Below, in pieces: positions 46,415 through 54,967 of a stretch of 64,000 nucleotides of DNA (positions are counted from its first letter, which is position 1; each line of letters starts with the position of its first letter). The DNA is from Chryseobacterium sp. 6424 (GTDB lineage Bacteria > Bacteroidota > Bacteroidia > Flavobacteriales > Weeksellaceae). The position numbers were made by a program, and so were the translations under genes. Under the pieces are notes generated by a model, which was given only the letters and a program-made list of their open reading frames with translations, was not told the origin of the DNA and searched no databases. The stretch lies in NCBI RefSeq assembly GCF_003692615.1, contig NZ_CP023540.1:1612001-1676000 (forward strand), written 5' to 3'.

Positions 46415-47758
46415 TTAATTTTGTTTTTGGTTATTTTCTTCAACTATCAGCATCAGAAGATTTCTTGAAGCCTCTATTAATTCAAGATCATATTGCAAAA
46501 GTTCTTTCTGCAGTTTTTCAACTGTTGTAATTGATGAGATTTGCATATCCACATTAGAAGTATAATTTGTTTCATCAATGATGGGTAATGAAATTGGTGT
46601 TTTGCCGTTCAACATATTTACCATGACAGAAAGTGGTGCATTCTGGATTATAGAGGGTGTTCGCGGAAATGTTGAAATTCTTTTCCCTCCCTTAGTTCTT
46701 ATCTTATCTTTTTTAGATGTTCTTTTTAATACTAAACATTTAGTGGGAACAACTTTAAATTTTGATTTAAACCCAGTATAACGGTTAAGGTTATCAAGCA
46801 TAAAATAATAAAGTGAATCTGCCTTTTTCTCTGGGACAATCAGATCCAAACTGTAAAGGTTATCTTTATCAATATAGTCGTCCGTCAACTGAAAAATTTT
46901 AGATTGATCCGCTACATTGATTACCGCCCTCTTCTCGTTGAAAAGTGCCACTTCTCCTTTCTGTTTAAAAATTTCCAGGCCTATCGCAAAGAGAATATCA
47001 CTAAGCGGAAGGTTGCTGAACATTCTCCCATTAATTGCACCTGTAGGAGATTTTCTGAATGAACTTCCAGAACCAATTCCGTTAACGGCACCTTTTGAAA
47101 GAATAAAATAGTTTTGCAGTGTTGTGGCATCATTATCAAAATAGCTTTCTTTAAGAAACAAAGGCTTAGAAGCATCCATCTGCTGTATATTTTTGAGAGA
47201 AGATTTTTTTTCCTGCAAAATATCACTAACTGATTCTGCAGAAAGCTGTCCGGCATCAGTGGTACTCATAACTTTGCCGTCGTAAATCCAGATCAGGTAA
47301 GGGACTCCATAATGAGGAAAATACTTTCCAAGTATACTGTCATCTGTTACTGATATTAAATCGGTATATTTTCTTCCATAATCCCCCTGGAAAAACTTTG
47401 CAATAACACTTTTTGGCTGTTCTGAAATAGGCAATATGATCGCTCTGTTTTTAAACTGATTATTGATTTCAGCTACTTTTGGAATATTTTTTAGACAGGC
47501 TGAACAATTACTTGCCCAAAACTCAAGAATTACCAGACGTTCTTTAAAATCTGAAAGACTTATAGTTTCTTTTGTTCCGTTGATCAATTTAAGTGGATGA
47601 AACCGGAGGTTTTCAGGGATTTTTTCACCGGGAAGCAATGATTTTATTTCTGGATTTTTTGAGAGTGGCTTCTTATTCTGTGCTGTAACTTGAGTCCTTA
47701 ATGTACTCAATATCAAGACAAGGCAACCCCATCCCAAATACTTCAGGAAGATTTTCAT
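46415..47758 (-). CDS. TlpA-like thioredoxin-domain protein
   Basis: A 447-aa exported protein with an N-terminal signal (residues 1-26) and a redoxin domain with active site C85-S-A-C88 (LEFWASNCSACLKNIPKV). The C-terminal 250 residues hold a short secretin/TonB-like module (GSSFRKSPTGAINGRMFSNL) often fused to such proteins. It probably reduces disulfides or matures thiol-containing ligands or receptor proteins in the periplasm. It heads the operon with SusC/SusD, ending 5 bases before the SusC start. Confidence 0.8.
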   Translation of the reverse strand: MKIFLKYLGWGCLVLILSTLRTQVTAQNKKPLSKNPEIKSLLPGEKIPENLRFHPLKLINGTKETISLSDFKERLVILEFWASNCSACLKNIPKVAEINNQFKNRAIILPISEQPKSVIAKFFQGDYGRKYTDLISVTDDSILGKYFPHYGVPYLIWIYDGKVMSTTDAGQLSAESVSDILQEKKSSLKNIQQMDASKPLFLKESYFDNDATTLQNYFILSKGAVNGIGSGSSFRKSPTGAINGRMFSNLPLSDILFAIGLEIFKQKGEVALFNEKRAVINVADQSKIFQLTDDYIDKDNLYSLDLIVPEKKADSLYYFMLDNLNRYTGFKSKFKVVPTKCLVLKRTSKKDKIRTKGGKRISTFPRTPSIIQNAPLSVMVNMLNGKTPISLPIIDETNYTSNVDMQISSITTVEKLQKELLQYDLELIEASRNLLMLIVEENNQKQN

Positions 47759-48060
47759 AGTTTTGTAAAGTTTTAGTTAGAAAATTAAGACTATGCTCTT
47801 CTCTGCATGATTACCCCATAATATGCAGGAAGGGCTTTTTGTTTTGGAAAATTATTACATAGGCTTTTGTTTTAAAGCCTTGCCAATGAGAAAAACGATA
47901 CTTACTCCATTATCCAAAATCATCAGATGGCTTTTCTCAAATGCAAAGCCGATTGATATGAAAATAAAAACTAAATGAAGCACTTTGGCCGCAACAGTTG
48001 TGCACACTGCTGTAGAGGTCTAATCTTAGCGAGACTTATTAAAGAGTTTTCGATGAACGC
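47759..48060. other. Leader region of the TlpA-SusCD operon
   Basis: About 300 bases between the TlpA gene and structured RNA copy B. It contains a perfect hairpin AGGCTTT/AAAGCCT (47861-47880) and, on the minus strand, an open frame of 50 codons (47855-48007, GTG start) with a hydrophobic middle (HLVFIFISIGFAFEK) that could be a gene remnant. The operon promoter should lie here, but I cannot place it with confidence. Confidence 0.35.
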
Positions 48061-48203
48061 TGAGTGTACTGCACAAAAAAGGCGTGGAACTCAACTTACC
48101 GACTGGGGGTACTGGTATACCTTGGAACGATAAGAGAGCCCACGCCCGGGACGTGAGCCTTCTACTTATCCTCTCGTTCCTTAAATTACCAGTTTTCCAG
48201 TCG
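48061..48203 (-). ncRNA. Candidate structured RNA, copy B
   Basis: Read on the minus strand it has the same architecture as copy A: CGACTGG/CCAGTCG outer stem (48197-48203 with 48100-48106), ACTGGTA/TACCAGT (48187-48193 with 48111-48117), GGAACG/CGTTCC (48175-48180 with 48124-48129), GATAAG/CTTATC, and a GC-rich apical hairpin containing CTCACG and CGTGGGC. A 3' hairpin TGAGT/ACTCA (48061-48093) follows. Outer and third stems differ in sequence from copy A but remain paired. The loop-side strings GGTATACCAGTACCCC and GGTAAGT are identical or nearly so. Confidence 0.6.
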
Positions 48204-48350
48204 AGATTCAAAGCGAAGCTTCAATATTTTTTTAGAAGTGTCGCAAAATTACTTTTTATTAAGTAATCTGATAAAACAAATATATAAAACATTTTTCAAT
48301 TGTGACAAATATGTCAATGAAAATTTTGACAATTATGTCACATTTATAAG

Positions 48351-48632
48351 ATGAATACAATACAAGACAAGTATTTTATTGCTCTAACAGACCATTTGCA
48401 GAAACTATTGGAGTTTAAGAGTATTGAAGTTGCGGAGTTGGCAGCGGCAGCTAATTTAGACAGACGGCAAATTTATCGGCTATTAAATAAGGAAAATGTA
48501 CCAAAACTTTCTACACTCATTCGAATTTCTTTAGCCGCAGGAATTGAGCCTAAAGAACTCTTTGATTTCAAATTTGATTTTGGAACATATATGAAAGATA
48601 ATAAGCTTTTGAAAATAGGAAAAACTAAGTAA
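48351..48632 (+). CDS. XRE-family helix-turn-helix regulator
   Basis: A 93-aa protein with a Cro/CI-type HTH at residues about 20-70 (SIEVAELAAAANLDRRQIY, then VPKLSTLIRISLAAGIEP). Small XRE repressors of this kind are common on mobile elements. Upstream lies the repeated TGTGACAAATATGTCA / TGACAATTATGTCACA region (48300-48341), an inverted-repeat cluster that could be its own operator. No partner toxin gene is adjacent. Confidence 0.75.
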   Translation: MNTIQDKYFIALTDHLQKLLEFKSIEVAELAAAANLDRRQIYRLLNKENVPKLSTLIRISLAAGIEPKELFDFKFDFGTYMKDNKLLKIGKTK

Positions 48633-48699
48633 GAGTCGTATTTCACACTTATACAATAATCAAATGGAAGTTGAGAAAAGAATTATTTGACCGTAAAAT

Positions 48700-48848
48700 T
48701 TAATTAATTTTATCTTTTAAATCTTCATAACATACCATTTTAATTATTTTATTAAAAGATTTATTGTATTCAACTTCTACGTAGAAAGAAAATAATTTAT
48801 ATAATATGTATTCTATATTACCGTAAATTGTAGAATCAACAAAAACAC
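48700..48848 (-). pseudogene. Unrecognised C-terminal protein fragment
   Basis: An open frame without a start codon, bounded upstream by a TAG, encodes about 48 residues (VDSTIYGNIEYILYKLFSF, then a basic end KDKIN). It has the look of the tail of a degraded gene. The remainder of 48633-48840 is AT-rich and holds nothing else I can identify. Confidence 0.25.
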
Positions 48849-49213
48849 CCTACCTTATTTCAAGGAAACACGTTCCAACCAAAAAAGTCAGGATGTATTT
48901 CGGAACCTGGATTGACGCGGAAGGTGAGTATTTCGACACCGCTCATTTTCCTAATAATCTGAAACAGTATCCTTTCCAGGGCGGCGGCTGTTATCTGCTT
49001 TTGGGAATTGTGGAAGTGGATTTTCATTTTCCGACCATTACCATTAATAAAATGCCAAAGATGCCCTTTATACCAGATCCGCGTTATGCAGAAGATAATG
49101 AAAATCAGATTGAGATACACCAAAAAATTAATGAAGACATCAGCATGATATGGCGGCAACCTTATCCGCAAGAACATAAGATTGGTTTGCCGAGAATTTC
49201 GATGCGTGCTTGA
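48842..49213 (+). pseudogene. C-terminal remnant of DNA polymerase III alpha-like gene (dnaE)
   Basis: The frame reads through YLISRKHVPTKKVRMYFGTW, then DAEGEYFDTAHFPNNLKQY and FQGGGCYLLLGIVEVDF, the recognisable C-terminus of Bacteroidetes DnaE-type polymerase subunits, where it precedes a Pro/Arg-rich end. There is no start codon at the homology border; the ATG at 48893 is internal. More than 850 residues are missing. Such dnaE copies travel with umuDC on islands, and a umuDC remnant lies at 33.2-33.8 kb. Confidence 0.65.
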
Positions 49214-49342
49214 GGTTGATTTTTTTTAAAAAGTAAAAAAAGGTTAAAGATTTTACTAGCATAAGACATTTTATTTCAGAAAAAATCGCTGAGGTATTAA
49301 ATGAGGAAGTACTACTTAGAATAGTTAAAAACCTAAAACCGG

Positions 49343-50490
49343 CTATGTGCCGAGTTTTTTGTTTTCCTTTTTCATTCCCAGCACTTCCTGAAGTCTATAC
49401 ATATCTTCGCCAATTTTGCGGTCAATGATTTTTGCATAATGCTGAGTCATTTTTAAACTGGAATGCCCAAGCATCTTGCTAACGGTTTCGAGAGGCACAC
49501 CGTTACTCAATGTCACCGTAGTAGCAAAGGTATGGCGTGCAGTATGAAAGGTAAGATCAAAACCAATTTTGCAGAGATCTGAAATTTCTTTCAAATACTC
49601 ATTCATCTTCTGATTGCTCAGTATCGGTAAAACTTTTCCCTCGTTCAGACATTTTGGATGGTCTTTATATTTCAAAAGTATTTCCTCAGCAATCAGCAGA
49701 ATGGGAAGCCGGACATCGATTTTTGTTTTGGTTCTTTTGGTCGAAAACCAAAAATGTCGCGCACCAAAGTTAACCGCTCTGTTCTGAACACTTTATTCTG
49801 AATTGCTGCCAGTTGATTTTCATCCAGAAAATTTGGGGTTACCGGCGTAAGCTTGGCTTTGTAACTGATAAACGGGTTCTTCTGAATCCAGTCATTGGCC
49901 AGACAAATATTTACAATTTTCTGGAAGTTCTTGATATATTTAACCGCTGTGTTGTTACCGCATTTCTTAACGGTGCGTAACCAAAATTCATAATTGCTCA
50001 CAAAGGCCGGACTGATCGCCAGAACATCCATATCCTCCACATTGTATTTCCACTGCATAAACTTAACGGTATGCCGTGCAGAGGTTTCATAACGCTTCCA
50101 GGTACCGTGAGCAAATGATTTCCCAATCAAAGGTTCCATCTGCCTATTTTGATCCCTGAAAACTTCCATTATGGTAATCTTCTTTTCATCAATACCTAAA
50201 AATCGGTTTTTGAGAGAATCACAGGATATTTCTTTATTTGCCGTAATGAGTTCGTTATTGCACTGTAAAAATTTCAACCGAATACTGACCAGAAAGGCAT
50301 TAACTGTTCTGGCCTGGTTTCCGGTTCCGGAAAGTTTTCCGGCTTTGGAATTCCAGGATGAGGTAGTGATGGTTTGTCCTGTGGAAAGTTCGGCTCTTTT
50401 CCCTTTTACAGTAATTCGCAGATAGATGACTGAAAGTTCGGGATTGCCTTTGGTTTTCTTGGCATAGAAAAGCAGAGTGTAACTGTTCAT
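49343..50490 (-). pseudogene. Tyrosine integrase 3, internally deleted
   Basis: The 5' frame (50490 to about 49740) encodes the arm-binding and core-binding domains of a third integrase of the same family. Near 49740 about 35-40 codons, including the TGLAYID catalytic box, are missing and the frame shifts. The 3' part (FSTKRTKTKIDVRLPILL onward) keeps HTARHTFATT and LGHSSLKMTQHYAK with the Tyr. The loss of the first catalytic Arg region makes it inactive. The end overlaps a GGC/GCC hairpin with T-tract (49338-49352). Confidence 0.8.
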
Positions 50491-50681
50491 TGTGTGGTGA
50501 CTTTAAGGTTAAAATTAAATTTAAACCAAGCCTCCTGCAAGATGTTCAATCTTTGAAACAGTGTTTGTACAGGCTGTTTACAAAAATCGCGGTGAGTAGT
50601 TGAGTGTTATTTAGGTACTCACCGAATGACACTCCTTAAGTTTGTAATTTTTTGGTATTTATTGAAATGCTATAAAAAAAG

Positions 50682-50715
50682 AAAACCCTTTAAAATGGGG
50701 GTTTTAAAGGGTTTT
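50682..50715. terminator. 14-bp palindromic hairpin near integrase 3 attachment end
   Basis: AAAACCCTTTAAAA (50682-50695) pairs perfectly with TTTTAAAGGGTTTT (50702-50715), loop TGGGGG. It occupies the same place as the hairpins next to integrases 1 and 2, between the integrase and the element edge, and would work as a terminator in both directions. Upstream (50591-50636) are spaced GGTGAGT/ACTCACC and GAGTGT/ACACTC repeats, possible arm sites. Confidence 0.65.
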
Positions 50716-50764
50716 GCAATGTTTTGATTGCTTAGTTGCAGAGAGGAAGGCTCCGCTCAAGATA

Positions 50765-52530
50765 TTACGACGGAAAACGGAATGAATACTGAAAATAAAA
50801 GTTCTTATATTCGAAAGAAAGTGTAAACCAGTTCTGAACATAGTTGTTTTTAATTTCCTTACCATCAACAGTCTCTACCAATATGGAGGCGGGCTGCAAA
50901 TTAAATCTCGCAATAAAGACATTGCTTCCAAAAGGTATTACATTTCCGCTAATCTGAACGCCAAGCTGCCTTGTATAATCGGCATTCACATTCCTCAAAA
51001 CAAAACCATCCAAATTGCTGTCGAATGTGTAGAACTGTGCAATGTCCCTTTTCAGATAATTGTATAACGCTGTGGCATTAACATCGAAATATTTGTTGTT
51101 AAACGAATAGGTCAGATTATTTCTAAAAGTATGTTTCGGCTTCAAGAAGGGGTTTCCACTACGGTAAATATTTGGAACTATTTGGGTAACGTTACTACTC
51201 AATGCTTCTGCCCACGGACTTTGAGAGGTGTAATCTGTTGTCAGTCTCAAACTTTGGTTTTTCGCCAAATCGTAACTCAACACTAGTTTCGGTGTCGGCG
51301 CCCAGTCGTTCTGCGTGGTTTCTGCGCTTTTGTTGTGGATATTCGTCACGCCGATTCCGAAACGGTAACCCAACTTGTGCCACTTTCCGGAATATTCGGT
51401 GTAGAGGTATTGTTCCAGATAATTCACATCGTAATGCGACGCACCGAGAAGGTTCACCAAATCATTTGAAATCGCGGTGTTCGAGATTCGGTAGCCGGAA
51501 CTCAACTTTCCTTTTTCAAACTGGTGCGTGTGCGCAATCTCGCCGACGACTCCGGTCTGTTTTGCCTTCAGATTCATATCGTTGTTAAATACGTCGGTAT
51601 CGTCCGCAGTATTCCATTCGTGGTCGAATTGCGAGGAAGTTGTGGTATAATGCGAACCGATTAAGTTTAAACTCAATTCGTCCTTCTTCCCGATATTTTT
51701 GGAATAATAGAGGTCCAAAGTCGGTGCGGTGTAGGCGGAATTGCTGTTGTGGACTGTGCTGTGGTTTTCTGCGAGATTGTCCTGCGTGAAAATACTTTGT
51801 CCAATTCCTTTGTTAAAATTTGAATTGAAGAAAATGCTTACCTTCGCCTGAAAAGTGTAGTTACCAGGAACGACATTCGAGTATCTCAAAGCGATATTCT
51901 GGTTGGTGTAGCCAAACTGGTCTTTCTGTTGTAGTCGTAGATTTTATCGACAATTCTATTGTCATAGTCTCTCAAATTGATTGAATATTCCAAACCGAAA
52001 TCGTTCTTTCCCTTCGTATAACCAGCGTAAGCGGAACCGTTCACTAAGCCTGTTGTTAATGCAGAAGTCACATCCGCGCCATAGGATTAGCCGACTTCCG
52101 GATTTTTTGTAATAATGTTCACCACGGTATCGGCTCTTTGGGAATATCTTGCAGGCGGAATGTCGAAATATTCCACACGCACCACGTTCGTTGGTGCAAT
52201 GCTTTTAATCTGGTTGTCGCTGGCTTCAATTCCATTAATCAGAAAGAGAATTTTTCCACCCTTGATACTTGTAACAGTATTGGAAATCGGGTCGAGTTGC
52301 AGTTCGGGCAGCGTGGTAAGCAAATCTTTGGAATGTCTTGCTTTTTCCAATGCCTCCTTATCGAAGGTGTAATTCGTATGGTCGGAAAACTGTTTCTTCT
52401 TTTGGGATTTTATTAAAACTTCCTGGATGTCTTTTGTAGAAAGTGAATCTTTTTTCTCCTGGGAAAATGCAAGGGCAGGAGTAACAGCAACTATTAAAAA
52501 AAATATCGCATGAGGGAATCGATATAACAT
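50765..52530 (-). pseudogene. Decayed TonB-dependent receptor
   Basis: A close paralogue of the receptor at 15408. Three lesions: a TAA at 52087-52089 within EVG/SYGADVTSALTTG, where the intact copy has Tyr; a small deletion near 51930 that removes the segment matching SLNNSHYRSEEQQ and shifts frame; and a missing C-terminal roughly 110 residues, replaced by the integrase 3 edge right after NFYFQYSFRFPS. The N-terminus keeps a signal peptide (MLYRFPHAIFFLIVAVTPALA). It is non-functional. Confidence 0.85.
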
Positions 52531-52637
52531 TCGCTAAATTTTCTTCTAATTTAAAAACACATCTCACAAGCACAAAGTTTAATCGGTAAAAACAAGATTT
52601 TTATCGGTAGAAATATAAGGATCACCGATTAACAAAA

Positions 52638-53894
52638 CTAAAAACCAACTTTATTAATCTTTTGTTCTTGTAATTCTTGTTTCTGTTGGAGGATAGATGT
52701 GAGATTGCTCATATCGTCGCTTACTTTTTTATCCAAAATCTTCGCATAATGTTGTGTGGTCTTTATATTTTTATGACCGAGCATTTTGCTTACACTTTCA
52801 ATGGAAACGCCATTTGACAAAGTAATAGTAGTAGCAAAGGTATGTCGTGCAATATGGTATGTCAATTCTTTATCAATCTGACACAAATCTGCAATTTCTT
52901 TCAGATAAGCATTCATTTTCTGATTAGTGAGGATGGGCAATAACTTTCCACTCACAGAGCAATACTGATTGTCGCGATATTTTTCAATAATACGCATTGC
53001 TTGTGGCAGTAGTGGAATATTAGAAGCTGTTTTTGTTTTTTGTCTTTTCGTAAAAATCCATTTGTTTCCATCCAGTCCAAAAGAAATGTTTTGTTTGGTT
53101 AGTTGTTTTGTATCAATATAAGCCAAACCGGTGTAGCAACTGAACAAAAAAATATCCCTGACTAATGAGAGTCTTTCATTTTTAAAATCCTTCTCCGTTA
53201 ATCTAGTAAGTTCATCTTCATTCAGATATACTCTTGTAACTTCTTCAAATTTTGAATGATAATTTAGAAAAGGATTTTTTTCAATCCAACCGTTAGCAAG
53301 GCAAATTCTGATAATCTTTCCAAAGTTTTTCAAATATTTTACAGCCGAATTATTGTTGCAGGCCTTTTCAGTCCGCAGAAAAAATTCAAAATCATTTAAA
53401 AAGGCATAATCAATTTTCTTAATATTAATATCAGAAATTCTATACTTCCATTTAAGAAATTCTAAAGTATGGTTAAGGCAGGTGCGGTATCTACCCAGCG
53501 TTCCAGGTGCAAATTCTTTACCTACGAGTTTTTCCATACGATTATTATGATCCTTAAAAATACCGATAAGCATTCTTCCGGTTGCTTCTTTTCCAGTTAA
53601 TCTGTTTTTTAAAACTTCAGTTGTAATATGTTCACCATCTTTCATAAGATCGTGATAGGCATTGTGAACCTGCTGCTCAAAGGTTTTCAGATAATGGTTA
53701 AGTTGTTTTATGGCCTCCGTATATCCTGTTGCCTTTTGTGCAGCAGCATTCCATTGGGATAATTTTATCGTCCTTTTCACACTTATTTCCGTAGCTTTTC
53801 CGTCGATTGTAATTCTAAGGTAAATTGGACATTCTCCCTTAGCATTTTCTTTGGCTTTTTTCACATAAAAAAGCAGGCTGAAAGTCTGGTTCAT
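52638..53894 (-). CDS. Tyrosine integrase 2 (tRNA-Asp associated)
   Basis: A 418-aa integrase, colinear with integrase 1 and similar throughout. Catalytic features: FSCYTGLAYIDTKQL, TKRQKTKTA, HIARHTFATT, and LGHKNIKTTQHYAK with the nucleophilic Tyr. It starts about 370 bases from the 3' end of tRNA-Asp, so it is the most likely enzyme for insertion at that tRNA. The intervening DNA carries duplicated arm-like repeats and a hairpin. All essential boxes are intact, so it may be active. Confidence 0.9.
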   Translation of the reverse strand: MNQTFSLLFYVKKAKENAKGECPIYLRITIDGKATEISVKRTIKLSQWNAAAQKATGYTEAIKQLNHYLKTFEQQVHNAYHDLMKDGEHITTEVLKNRLTGKEATGRMLIGIFKDHNNRMEKLVGKEFAPGTLGRYRTCLNHTLEFLKWKYRISDINIKKIDYAFLNDFEFFLRTEKACNNNSAVKYLKNFGKIIRICLANGWIEKNPFLNYHSKFEEVTRVYLNEDELTRLTEKDFKNERLSLVRDIFLFSCYTGLAYIDTKQLTKQNISFGLDGNKWIFTKRQKTKTASNIPLLPQAMRIIEKYRDNQYCSVSGKLLPILTNQKMNAYLKEIADLCQIDKELTYHIARHTFATTITLSNGVSIESVSKMLGHKNIKTTQHYAKILDKKVSDDMSNLTSILQQKQELQEQKINKVGF

Positions 53895-53997
53895 TTTACT
53901 AATATTTTAAGCATTAAATTTAAAATTCCTGAAAACCGTCCGCAAGATGTTCACTTTCTAAACAAGCTCACAGTAAGGCTTTCGGCGATTTCCAGTG

Positions 53998-54247
53998 ACC
54001 CTTTTTTCCTTGGACATAGGTCACTGAAAAGGTCACTGCACACACTCGAAAAAAAAATCCAAAATTTGGTCTGAAAAAATCATTTCAAAATCAATTTTCA
54101 ATCGCTCGCTTAGATTTTTTCCAGTGACCTATTTTTGAAACCGAAATAGGTCACTGAATAGGTCACTGAAAATATGTGCGAATTTGTTGCTCTTTGATTT
54201 CAGCATAAAAAGAAAAATGCCGTAAAACCTATGTTTTACAGCATTTT
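53998..54247. repeat. Putative attachment region of integrase 2
   Basis: Between integrase 2 and tRNA-Asp are two blocks of the same design: CCAGTGACC followed by paired AGGTCACTGAA copies at 54018-54038 and again at 54148-54168. Next is a hairpin with arms AAAATGC (54214-54220)/GCATTTT (54241-54247) and GTAAAAC (54222-54228)/GTTTTAC (54233-54239). The direct repeats are probably integrase arm-binding sites and the hairpin a terminator insulating the tRNA gene. Confidence 0.65.
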
Positions 54248-54270
54248 GTGCTACTTTGGTAAAGTAATCG

Positions 54271-54344
54271 CGATCCGGACGGGACTCGAACCCGCGACCT
54301 CCGCCGTGACAGGGCGGCATTCTAACCAGCTGAACTACCGGATC
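54271..54344 (-). tRNA. tRNA-Asp (GTC), copy 1
   Basis: On the minus strand: acceptor GATCCGG/CCGGATC with discriminator G, a D-loop with AGCTGGTTAGA, anticodon loop CTGTCAC (GTC, Asp), and T-loop GGTTCGAGTCC. CCA is not encoded. Its 3' end abuts the island attachment region, so it is the probable integration target. Confidence 0.97.
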
Positions 54345-54380
54345 AATTTTTTTAAAGATAAAAATTGAAAAATCTTAAAG

Positions 54381-54454
54381 CGATCCGGACGGGACTCGAA
54401 CCCGCGACCTCCGCCGTGACAGGGCGGCATTCTAACCAGCTGAACTACCGGATC
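54381..54454 (-). tRNA. tRNA-Asp (GTC), copy 2
   Basis: Identical to copy 1 over the 74-base gene and separated from it by 36 bases. Being upstream on the minus strand, it is the undisturbed copy. The duplication may be native tandem arrangement or a product of element integration that restores the tRNA. Confidence 0.97.
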
Positions 54455-54537
54455 ATTTGTTTTTAAAGAGCTTCTTTCGTTTTCGTGAGTGCAAAATTAG
54501 CACTTTTCTGGTAACCTACAACTTTTTTGCAAAAAAA

Positions 54538-54558
54538 TGCTTCCCAATTAGGAAAGCA
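54538..54558 (-). terminator. trxA terminator
   Basis: Imperfect hairpin TGCTTTCC / GGGAAGCA on the minus strand, followed by seven T, 24 bases past the trxA stop. Confidence 0.7.
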
Positions 54559-54581
54559 CTCATTTTCAAATAGATTATTTT

Positions 54582-54899
54582 CTATAAGTGGGCAGATAAC
54601 TTCTCTGTAATAAACTCTTTCGAGTTAACACCTACAATCTTATCAACTACCTGACCATTCTTAAAGATAAGAAGTGTAGGGATATTACGGATTCCGTAAT
54701 CTACAGAAACCTGCTGATTGTTGTCCACATCCACTTTCCCTACAATCGCCTTCCCTTCAAAATCCTCTGCAACTTCTTCAACGATTGGTCCCAGCATACG
54801 ACAAGGTCCGCACCATACTGCCCAAAAATCTACCAGTACTGGCTTATCTGAATTTAATACAACCTCTTTAAACGACTGATCTGTTATTTCTAATGCCAT
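54582..54899 (-). CDS. trxA: Thioredoxin
   Basis: A 105-aa cytoplasmic thioredoxin with active site W-C30-G-P-C33 (DFWAVWCGPCRMLGPI), cis-Pro in IRNIPTLLIFKNG, and the usual length. It reduces protein disulfides using thioredoxin reductase. It is single-gene, closed by a terminator, and marks the return to core chromosome beyond the tRNA-Asp genes. Confidence 0.97.
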   Translation of the reverse strand: MALEITDQSFKEVVLNSDKPVLVDFWAVWCGPCRMLGPIVEEVAEDFEGKAIVGKVDVDNNQQVSVDYGIRNIPTLLIFKNGQVVDKIVGVNSKEFITEKLSAHL

Positions 54900-54967
54900 T
54901 TCTTTATTTTTTAAAATTAATATTCTTTGTACAAAATTACGGATAAAGTTTTAAATATCCTTATTCC

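Noticed and set aside
3200..48203. The two RNA-like elements as terminal inverted repeats of one 45-kb transposon
   Set aside because: Similarity stops at the folded region, no transposase of matching type lies inside next to either end, and no flanking target duplication is visible. Kept only as an alternative reading.
52087..52089. Programmed read-through of the TAA in the second TonB receptor
   Set aside because: The gene also has a frame-shifting deletion and lacks its C-terminus, so it is plainly decayed.
54129..54320. 63-codon minus-strand frame across tRNA-Asp
   Set aside because: It reads through the tRNA gene and the attachment repeats; not a protein.
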